From positions 1 through 64,000 of the forward strand of contig NZ_NEVT01000002.1 in the NCBI RefSeq assembly GCF_002261345.1: DNA of 64,000 bases, read 5' to 3'. Below the pieces are notes generated by a model, which saw only the letters and a list, made by a program, of their open reading frames with translations, did no database searches and was not told the origin of the DNA. Below, piece after piece: positions 56,348 to 64,000 of the stretch (positions are counted from its first letter, which is position 1; every line of letters starts with the position of its first letter). Both the position numbers and the translations under genes were made by a program. This DNA comes from Bordetella genomosp. 2. Its GTDB lineage: Bacteria > Pseudomonadota > Gammaproteobacteria > Burkholderiales > Burkholderiaceae_B.

Positions 56348-59300
56348 TTAGGCAGCCAGTTGTTCAGGGTTGGCTGCACGCCACATTTCGCCCAGCGCAC
56401 GGCGGTATTCCGTCGGCATGACCTTGATGAACTTGCCGCGCGAGGCCTCCCAGTCGCCCAGGATCTCGCGGGCGCGGAAACTGCCGGTGTAGCGGAAGTG
56501 GTCTTCGATCAGCCGGCGCAGGATGGTCTCGTCGGTTTCGCGTTCGCCGCCGCGCTGCGCGCTGTGCCAGCCTTCGCGGCTGTTCTGCGCGTGTTGCTCG
56601 GCATGCGGCACGATGGCTTCGAGTTCCACCATGGCCATGTTGCAGCGGTGCTTGAAGCTGCGGTCCGGGTCCCACACGTAGGCGACGCCGCCCGACATGC
56701 CGGCGGCGAAATTGCGGCCCGTGCTGCCCAGCACCACGACCGTGCCGCCCGTCATGTATTCGCAGCCGTGGTCGCCGGTGCCTTCCACTACCGCGGCCGC
56801 GCCCGAGTTGCGCACGGCGAAGCGTTCGCCGCCCACGCCGTTGAAGAAAGCCTCGCCGGCCAGGGCGCCGTACAGCACGGTGTTGCCGACGATGATGTGG
56901 TCGGGGCCGAAGCCGCGGAAATCGTTGGGGGAACGCACGATGATGCGCCCGCCCGACAGGCCCTTGCCGACGTAGTCGTTGGCTTCGCCCACCAGGTCCA
57001 GGGTGATGCCGTGCGCCAGGAAGGCGCCGAAGCTCTGCCCGGCCGTGCCGTTGCACTGGATGTGGATGGTGTCGTCCGGCAGCCCGTCATGCCCATAGCG
57101 CGCGGCCAGCGCGCCGGACAGCATGGCGCCCACGGTGCGGTTGCGGTTGCGCACCGGCGTGATGAACGACACCTTTTCGCCGCGCTCCAGCGCGGGCTTG
57201 CTGCGTTCGATGAGCAGGTGGTCGAGCGCGCCGGCCAGGCCGTGGTCCTGCGCCTCGGTCTGGCGCTTCTCGGTATCGACCTGCGGCTGGTAGAAGACGC
57301 GGCCGAAGTCCAGGCCCTGGGCCTTCCAGTGGTCGATGCCGGCGCGCATGTCGAGCAGGTCGGCGCGGCCGATCAGGTCGTCGAACTTGCGGATGCCCAG
57401 CTGGGCCATGATTTCGCGCACTTCTTCGGCGATGAAGAAGAAGAAGTTCACCACGTGCTCGGGCTTGCCCTGGAACTTGCGGCGCAGCACCGGATCTTGC
57501 GTGGCCACGCCCACCGGGCAGGTGTTCAGGTGGCACTTGCGCATCATGATGCAGCCTTCGACCACCAGCGGCGCCGTGGCGAAGCCGAATTCGTCGGCGC
57601 CCAGCAGCGCGCCGATGACCACGTCGCGGCCGGTCTTCATCTGGCCGTCGGCCTGCACGCGGATGCGGCTGCGCAGGTGGTTCAGCACCAGGGTCTGCTG
57701 CGTCTCGGCCAGGCCCAGTTCCCAGGGCGTGCCGACATGCTTGATGGACGACACGGGCGAGGCGCCGGTGCCGCCGTCGTGGCCGGCGATCACGACGTGG
57801 TCGGCCTTGGCCTTGGCCACGCCGGCCGCCACCGTGCCCACGCCCACTTCCGATACCAGCTTGACCGAGATGGAGGCCTTGCTGTTGACGTTCTTGAGAT
57901 CGTGGATGAGCTGCGCCAGATCCTCGATGGAATAGATGTCGTGGTGCGGCGGGGGCGAGATCAGGCCCACGCCCGGCACCGAATAGCGCAGCTTGGCGAT
58001 GTATTCAGACACCTTGTGGCCGGGCAGCTGGCCGCCCTCGCCGGGCTTGGCGCCCTGCGCCATCTTGATCTGGATCTGATCGGCGCTGGCCAGGTATTCG
58101 GCCGTGACGCCGAACCGGCCGGAGGCCACCTGCTTGATGCGCGAGCGCAGCGAATCGCCCGCCTGCAGCGGCACGTCGGCTTCGATGCGTTCGCTGCCCA
58201 GCACCGAGGCCAGCGTGTCGCCCTTCTTGATGCCGCTCTTGCCGTTGCGCATCTCGGCGCGGTAGCGCAGCTCGTCCTCGCCGCCCTCGCCCGTGTTCGA
58301 TTTGCCGCCGATGCGGTTCATGGCCACGGCCAGCACGGTGTGGGCCTCGGTCGAGATGGAGCCGAGCGACATGGCGCCGGTGGCGAAGCGCTTGACGATT
58401 TCCTTGGCCGGCTCGACTTCTTCCAGCGGGATGGCGCGCGACGGTTCGAAGCGGAACTCGAACAGGCCGCGCAGCGTCATGTGGCGGCGGCTCTGGTCGT
58501 TGATGATCTGCGCGTACTCCTTGTACGTGCGGTAGTTGTTGGCGCGCGACGCATGCTGCAGCTTGGCGATGGAATCGGGCGTCCACATGTGCTCTTCGCC
58601 GCGCACGCGGTAGGCATATTCGCCGCCCGCGTCCAGGTCGTTGGCCAGCACCGGGTCGTTGCCGAACGCGGCGCGATGCTGGCGCAGCGCTTCCTCGGCC
58701 ACCTGGAAAATGCCGATGCCCTCGATGTTGGACGCCGTGCCGGTGAAGTACTTGTCGACCAGGGCGCGCTGCAGGCCCACGGCCTCGAAGATCTGCGCGC
58801 CGGTGTACGACATGTAGGTCGAGATGCCCATCTTGGACATGACCTTGTTCAGGCCCTTGCCGATGGCCTTGATGTAGTTCTTGACCGCCTTGTCGGGGTC
58901 GGCCATGCGGCCCAGCGATTCCAGCGCCAGGTAGGGATGGATGGCCTCGGCGCCGTAGCCGCCCAGCAGCGCGAAATGGTGCACCTCGCGCGCCGAGCCG
59001 GTTTCTACCACCAGGCCGGTATTGGTGCGCAGGCCGGCGCGGATCAGGTGCTGGTGCACCGCCGACGTGGCCAGCAGCGCGGGGATCGCCACGCGCTCGC
59101 TGTCGACCAGGCGATCGGACACGATCAGGATGTTGTAGCCGCTCTGCACCGCGTCGACGGCGCGCGCGCACAGCGCGGCCACGCGGGCCTCGATGCCTTC
59201 CGAGCCCCAGGCCGCCGGGTAGGTGATGTCCAGTTCGTAGCTGCGGAACTTCTTGCCGGTGACCTGCTCGATGTCGCGGATCTGCGCCATGGCGGCGAAA

Positions 59301-61084
59301 TCCAGCACCGGCTGCGACACTTCCAGGCGCAGCGGCGGGTTGACGTTGTTGATGTCCAGCAGGTTGGGCTTGGGGCCGATGAACGACACCAGCGACATCA
59401 CCAGCTGTTCGCGGATCGGGTCGATCGGCGGGTTGGTCACCTGCGCGAACAGTTGGCGGAAGTAGTTGTAGAAGGGCTTGGCGCGGTTCGACAGCACCGC
59501 CAGCGGCGCGTCGTTGCCCATCGAGCCGACGATCTCCTCGCCGGTGGTGGCCATCGGCTCCAGGATGAACTTGTAGTCTTCCTGGGTCCAGCCGAAGGCC
59601 TGCTGGCGGTCGAGCAGCGACACGGACGACTGCGTGGCCGGCACGGCCTGGCGCGGCGCGGGCAGCGATTCGAGCTTGATCTGCAGGCGCTCGATCCATT
59701 GACGGTACGGGCGGCTGTTGGACAGCTGCAGCTTGATCTCGGCGTCGTCGATGATGCGGCCCTGTTCCAGGTCGATCAGGAACATCTTGCCCGGCTGCAG
59801 GCGCCACTTCTTGACGATGCGGTTCTCGGGAATGGACAGCGTGCCGGCCTCGGACGCCATGATGACCATGTCGTCGTCGGTGATCAGGTAGCGCGCCGGG
59901 CGCAGGCCGTTGCGGTCCAGCGTGGCGCCGATCTGGCGCCCGTCGGTGAAGGCCACGGCGGCCGGGCCGTCCCACGGCTCCATCATGGCCGCGTGGTATT
60001 CATAGAACGCGCGGCGGCTCTCGTCCATCTGCGTGTGCTGTTCCCAGGCTTCCGGGATCATCATCATCATGGCGTGGGCCAGCGAATAGCCCGAGTTCAC
60101 CAGCAGTTCGAGGCAGTTGTCGAAGGTGGCGGTATCGGACTGGCCTTCGTAGACGATCGGGTACAGCTTCTTCAGGTCGTCGCCCAGCACGGCCGACTGC
60201 ATCATGCCTTCGCGCGCGCGCAGCCAGTTGAAGTTGCCCTTCACGGTGTTGATCTCGCCGTTGTGCGCGATCATCCGGTACGGGTGGGCCAGCGGCCAGG
60301 CGGGGAAGGTGTTGGTCGAGAAGCGCTGGTGCACCAGGGCCAGGGCCGACACGGTGCGCGGGTCGGCCAGGTCGCGATAGTAGCGGCCGACCTGGTCGGC
60401 CAGCAGCAGGCCCTTGTAGACCACGGTGCGCACCGAGGCCGACGGCACGAAATATTCCTTGCCGTGCGCCAGGCGCATGGCCTGGATGGCGTGGCTGGCC
60501 GTCTTGCGGATGACGTACAGCTTGCGCTCCAGCGCGTCGGGCACCATGACGTCGGCGCCGCGGCCGATGAACAACTGGCGGATGACCGGCTCGACCGAGC
60601 GCACGGTGGGCGACATGGGCATGTCGACATCCACCGGCACGTCGCGCCAGCCCAGCACGATCTGGCCCTCGGCGCGCACGGCGCGTTCGAGTTCCTGTTC
60701 GCAGGCCAGGCGCGAGGCGGTTTCCTTGGGCAGGAACACCATCGCCACGCCGTACTCGCCCGGCGGCGGCAGCGTCACCCCTTGCTGGCTCATCTCGTCG
60801 CGGTACAGCGCGTCGGGGATCTGGATCAGGATGCCGGCGCCGTCGCCCATGAGCTTGTCGGCCCCCACCGCGCCGCGGTGGTCCAGGTTTTCCAGGATCT
60901 TCAGGCCCTGCTGGATGATGGCGTGGCTCTTGCGGCCCTTGATATGGGCCACGAACCCGACGCCACAGGCGTCATGTTCATGCTGGGGGTTGTAAAGGCC
61001 CTGCGGCGCCGGCAGACCGATGCGGCTGGCATCGATGGGCGTCGCGGCGGGGCGACAGGAAGCATCGTGGGAAGTAGGTGACAT
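56348..61084 (-). CDS. gltB: Glutamate synthase, large subunit
   Basis: Makes two glutamates from glutamine and 2-oxoglutarate. The chain has 1578 residues. A propeptide of about 39 residues precedes the catalytic Cys40 ([16 protein letters not shown]), the N-terminal nucleophile of the class-II amidotransferase domain. A central domain, the FMN-binding synthase domain with 3Fe-4S cysteines (C-X5-C-X4-C in the segment ending [12 protein letters not shown]), and the C-terminal GXGXG beta-helix ([21 protein letters not shown]) follow. ATG 61084 matches the family N-terminus; the frame is open further upstream. Confidence 0.98.
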   Translation of the reverse strand: MSPTSHDASCRPAATPIDASRIGLPAPQGLYNPQHEHDACGVGFVAHIKGRKSHAIIQQGLKILENLDHRGAVGADKLMGDGAGILIQIPDALYRDEMSQQGVTLPPPGEYGVAMVFLPKETASRLACEQELERAVRAEGQIVLGWRDVPVDVDMPMSPTVRSVEPVIRQLFIGRGADVMVPDALERKLYVIRKTASHAIQAMRLAHGKEYFVPSASVRTVVYKGLLLADQVGRYYRDLADPRTVSALALVHQRFSTNTFPAWPLAHPYRMIAHNGEINTVKGNFNWLRAREGMMQSAVLGDDLKKLYPIVYEGQSDTATFDNCLELLVNSGYSLAHAMMMMIPEAWEQHTQMDESRRAFYEYHAAMMEPWDGPAAVAFTDGRQIGATLDRNGLRPARYLITDDDMVIMASEAGTLSIPENRIVKKWRLQPGKMFLIDLEQGRIIDDAEIKLQLSNSRPYRQWIERLQIKLESLPAPRQAVPATQSSVSLLDRQQAFGWTQEDYKFILEPMATTGEEIVGSMGNDAPLAVLSNRAKPFYNYFRQLFAQVTNPPIDPIREQLVMSLVSFIGPKPNLLDINNVNPPLRLEVSQPVLDFAAMAQIRDIEQVTGKKFRSYELDITYPAAWGSEGIEARVAALCARAVDAVQSGYNILIVSDRLVDSERVAIPALLATSAVHQHLIRAGLRTNTGLVVETGSAREVHHFALLGGYGAEAIHPYLALESLGRMADPDKAVKNYIKAIGKGLNKVMSKMGISTYMSYTGAQIFEAVGLQRALVDKYFTGTASNIEGIGIFQVAEEALRQHRAAFGNDPVLANDLDAGGEYAYRVRGEEHMWTPDSIAKLQHASRANNYRTYKEYAQIINDQSRRHMTLRGLFEFRFEPSRAIPLEEVEPAKEIVKRFATGAMSLGSISTEAHTVLAVAMNRIGGKSNTGEGGEDELRYRAEMRNGKSGIKKGDTLASVLGSERIEADVPLQAGDSLRSRIKQVASGRFGVTAEYLASADQIQIKMAQGAKPGEGGQLPGHKVSEYIAKLRYSVPGVGLISPPPHHDIYSIEDLAQLIHDLKNVNSKASISVKLVSEVGVGTVAAGVAKAKADHVVIAGHDGGTGASPVSSIKHVGTPWELGLAETQQTLVLNHLRSRIRVQADGQMKTGRDVVIGALLGADEFGFATAPLVVEGCIMMRKCHLNTCPVGVATQDPVLRRKFQGKPEHVVNFFFFIAEEVREIMAQLGIRKFDDLIGRADLLDMRAGIDHWKAQGLDFGRVFYQPQVDTEKRQTEAQDHGLAGALDHLLIERSKPALERGEKVSFITPVRNRNRTVGAMLSGALAARYGHDGLPDDTIHIQCNGTAGQSFGAFLAHGITLDLVGEANDYVGKGLSGGRIIVRSPNDFRGFGPDHIIVGNTVLYGALAGEAFFNGVGGERFAVRNSGAAAVVEGTGDHGCEYMTGGTVVVLGSTGRNFAAGMSGGVAYVWDPDRSFKHRCNMAMVELEAIVPHAEQHAQNSREGWHSAQRGGERETDETILRRLIEDHFRYTGSFRAREILGDWEASRGKFIKVMPTEYRRALGEMWRAANPEQLAA

Positions 61085-61180
61085 AGCGCGCTCCGCAGTG
61101 GCCTGCGTCGGGATGTTGCAGTGCAAGGGAAGGACGATACTGCGGCACGGCAAGCGCTGCAATACAAACAAACAGGGTGT

Positions 61181-61191
61181 GTCCCTATATT
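61181..61191 (+). repeat. GTCCCTATATT direct repeat, copy 1
   Basis: Identical 11-base word at 61322-61332, both preceded by G(T/C)GT or GCGT context. Both copies lie in the gltB control region, 141 bases apart. Confidence 0.5.
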
Positions 61192-61197
61192 ATTTAT

Positions 61198-61214
61198 TTC
61201 ACCAAAATGGTGCA
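61198..61214. promoter_or_regulatory. NtrC-like binding site upstream of gltB
   Basis: TTCACC-AAAAT-GGTGCA matches the NtrC consensus TGCACC-N5-GGTGCA at 11 of 12 fixed bases counting the minus strand (TGCACC-ATTTT-GGTGAA; the last two positions deviate in part). It lies downstream of the putative -10 element, where binding would repress or modulate rather than activate. Confidence 0.5.
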
Positions 61215-61239
61215 CATATATGGTGACGCATTAAAAGTA

Positions 61240-61267
61240 CTTATAAAACAATCAGATGGATTGTCAC
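61240..61267 (-). promoter_or_regulatory. Putative sigma-70 promoter of gltBD
   Basis: On the minus strand GTGACA (61262-61267), 16 bases, TATAAG (61240-61245). Transcription from about 61233 would give a leader of 150 bases that includes the NtrC-like site. Confidence 0.5.
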
Positions 61268-61321
61268 GAAGAAGGCGTGAACCTGCGTCGCGTGGCCTCT
61301 GGCCGCGAAAAGCTATTATGC

Positions 61322-61332
61322 GTCCCTATATT
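61322..61332 (+). repeat. GTCCCTATATT direct repeat, copy 2
   Basis: Second copy of the word at 61181-61191, followed by TTTG instead of ATTT. Confidence 0.5.
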
Positions 61333-61424
61333 TTTGTGGCGAAATCGCGAATCGGAAGGATGCGCGGCAGGCGGGATGGCGCGCGGGGGCGACGGGGTCG
61401 GCGCGGCCTGGTGTGGCGGGAGAT

Positions 61425-62177
61425 TCAGGTTTCGGAGGCGCCGTTGCCGTCGGCGGGCGCGGCGGCGGTGACGGGCTCGACCGGCTTCTTGCGGGGACGG
61501 CCGCGCTGCCCCGGGGCGACCCGCCGGCTGGCGGTGTGGGCCAGGCTGGCGATGAAGGCCGGGCCGCCCAGCGCCCACTGGCCGGACACGGCCTGGTCGA
61601 TGCGCTGGCTTTGCTCGCGCGACAGCCCTTCCTGCAGGCGGCGGCGGTAATTGGCCTGGCGGTCGAACGGCGTATTGCCGCAGGCCCAGTAATCGGCGTG
61701 GTCGGATTGCCACGGCGAGGGCGGCGTGGCTGGCGAAGTGTTGCCGGTATGGCTGCCGGCGGACGACCAGGGCCAGGAATCGGGGTCATGGGCGCCGCCG
61801 CTGCGCACGGGGTAGGTTTCGAGCCAGACCAGCGCCGGCAGCACCCATACGCCGGGCTCGAGCAGCGCCGAGCGGTAGCGGCCGGCGAACACGCGCCCGC
61901 CGCGCAGGCGGGCCGCCAGGTTGCGGCCCAGGGTCTGCATCAGGCGGGGCAGGCCTTCTTCGTCGGCCGGCGTGGCCAGCAGCAGGATGCGGTCGTTGGC
62001 CAGCACCCAGCCGTGCACCGCGACACGGTGCCGCTGGGCGGAATCGCCCAGCCACGCTGCCAGCTGGTTCAGGATGTCCTGCGGCGCCGGCTGCGAGGGC
62101 GCGGCCAGCGGCTGGACAAAATTGGCCTGCACCAGTTGGGGCAGCCCGGGGGCATACAAACGGGGCAGACGGGCCAT
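61425..62177 (-). CDS. RAYT-like (Y1 transposase family) protein with degenerate HUH motif
   Basis: Protein of 250 residues aligned by eye with REP-associated tyrosine transposases: MARLPRLYAPGLPQLVQANF at the N-terminus (family MARxxRxxxPGxPxHV...), GWVLANDRILLLATP where the family has YVLMPNHVHLLV, VFAGRYRSALL (wxGRYkS), LETYPVRSGGAHDPDSWPWSS (lNPVRAgmv...yxWSS). The metal-binding histidines of HUH are replaced by D62 and I64, so DNA nicking is doubtful, while Tyr101 in the GRYRS segment is kept. The C-terminal third is Pro/Arg/Ala-rich. Probably a domesticated DNA-binding protein. Confidence 0.7.
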   Translation of the reverse strand: MARLPRLYAPGLPQLVQANFVQPLAAPSQPAPQDILNQLAAWLGDSAQRHRVAVHGWVLANDRILLLATPADEEGLPRLMQTLGRNLAARLRGGRVFAGRYRSALLEPGVWVLPALVWLETYPVRSGGAHDPDSWPWSSAGSHTGNTSPATPPSPWQSDHADYWACGNTPFDRQANYRRRLQEGLSREQSQRIDQAVSGQWALGGPAFIASLAHTASRRVAPGQRGRPRKKPVEPVTAAAPADGNGASET

Positions 62178-62394
62178 AGTAGGGAGGCGTGCGCAGCCAA
62201 AAGAACGTTGGGGTCGATCAACTATATATAAATAGTGCCATAACCGTCGAGGGTCAAGCGTTGCGGGTGCGCAAATGGCCGCCCGCTGGACTGCCGATGC
62301 GCCCGCCGCGGCCTTCACGGGCCGGTCGCTCATGCAGGTTAACATCGGGGCTGCAAACGCAATAGCCGTAGAAACACCTCAAGGAGAGCCCTGC

Positions 62395-63501
<1,107 letters not shown>

Positions 63502-63541
63502 CGCGCCGCCGTCTTCAATCGCCAACAGGAAAGCACAGGCC

Positions 63542-64000
63542 ATGGCAGACCTGGAACTGATCTCGCAACATCGCTGCTTCGGCGGCTGGCAGCGCTTTTA
63601 CCGCCACGCATCGGCCGAGATCGGCCTGCCCATGCGGTTTTCCGTGTTCGTGCCGCCGCAGGCCGAACAGGGCCGCGTGCCGGTCTTGTTCTACTTGGCC
63701 GGGCTGACCTGCACGGAAGAGACCTTCATGATCAAGGGTGGCGCCCAGCGCCTGGCCGCCGAGCACGGCCTGATGCTGGTGGCGCCCGACACCAGCCCGC
63801 GCGGCGCCGGCATTGCCGGCGAGGACGACGACTGGGACTTCGGCACCGGCGCCGGCTTCTACCTGGATGCGACCGCCGAGCCGTGGCGCGCCCACTATCG
63901 CATGGAAAGCTACGTTGCGGGCGAGCTCTACGGCATCGCCACCGGCGAGCTGCCCGGCGATCCGCAGCGCACCGGCATATTCGGCCATTCGATGGGCGGG
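63542..64000 (+). CDS. fghA: S-formylglutathione hydrolase (C-terminus cut by window edge)
   Basis: Serine esterase completing formaldehyde detoxification (S-formylglutathione to formate plus glutathione). The visible 153 residues show SQHRCFGGWQRFYRHAS, VLFYLAGLTCTEETFMIKGGAQRLA, PDTSPRG and the nucleophile Ser150 in GHSMGG (GxSxG). The rest lies beyond the window. Confidence 0.96.
   Translation, partial: MADLELISQHRCFGGWQRFYRHASAEIGLPMRFSVFVPPQAEQGRVPVLFYLAGLTCTEETFMIKGGAQRLAAEHGLMLVAPDTSPRGAGIAGEDDDWDFGTGAGFYLDATAEPWRAHYRMESYVAGELYGIATGELPGDPQRTGIFGHSMGG

Larger units (their letters stand above)
61085..61424. promoter_or_regulatory. gltB control region
   Basis: 340 bases between the RAYT-like gene and gltB. 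It holds an AT-rich stretch (61180-61260) with a putative promoter, an NtrC-like palindrome and two copies of GTCCCTATATT. No protein gene is apparent. Confidence 0.6.

Noticed and set aside
54962-61081. A 2039-codon open frame on the plus strand opposite gltB and gltD
   Set aside because: It mirrors the real genes codon for codon, has no recognisable domains and a repetitive Ala/Arg/His/Val/Gly composition. Long antisense frames are expected opposite GC-rich coding sequence.

Overview
The window is high-GC, densely coded betaproteobacterial chromosome. Gene content and order (petABC-sspAB, tatABC behind a long his operon, mlaFEDAC-murA-his, several Bug-type solute receptors, chaperone/usher fimbriae) fit Alcaligenaceae. 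My best guess is Bordetella, of the B. bronchiseptica type or a close relative; Achromobacter is possible. No complete insertion sequence is visible, which argues against B. pertussis, where IS481 is very frequent. The species call is inference from gene content, not from a database match.

Layout. 1-3148: an RhlE-type RNA helicase (C-terminus off the window), LemA lipoprotein and a TPM-domain protein. 3203-10119: a peptide ABC transporter operon (binding protein, two permeases, a fused double ATPase) ending in an amidohydrolase, with a promoter, a long leader and a possible 31-residue upstream peptide. 10426-15729: a DUF3482 GTPase/DUF2868 membrane-protein pair, a YkvA protein, an AraC regulator and an EamA exporter. 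15742-21110: a four-gene chaperone/usher fimbrial operon behind an AT-rich control region. 21240-27727: an accessory segment of lower GC holding two oxidoreductase/regulator modules, a flavin reductase, a truncated YhcG-type gene and a tyrosine integrase beside tRNA-Thr(TGT).

27806-37032: core genes sspBA, the cytochrome bc1 operon petABC, mscL, a Nif3-like protein, a DegS-type protease, an Xre regulator, tatABC and hinT. 37047-50804: one long minus-strand block. Read 5' to 3' it runs mlaFEDAC (lipid transport), an ABC-2 exporter, bolA, murA and hisGDCBHAFIE, then leads into hinT and tatABC; many junctions overlap by 1-4 bases. 50905-54681: a Bug-type receptor, an MFS transporter, a divergent LysR regulator and OmpW. 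54872-62177: gltBD with its terminator and a putative NtrC-type site, then a transposase-like (RAYT) gene with a degraded HUH motif. 62395-64000: the glutathione-dependent formaldehyde pathway, adhC/frmA and the start of fghA.

Functional links. The Rieske protein PetA carries a twin-arginine signal that the TatABC system here would export. Mla, MurA and the ABC-2 exporter concern the envelope. The best candidates for something undescribed are the upstream peptide of the peptide-transport operon, the apparently inactivated RAYT gene with REP-like palindromes elsewhere in the window, the operator-like structures above the fimbrial operon, and the duplicated reductase/regulator modules on the tRNA-linked segment.
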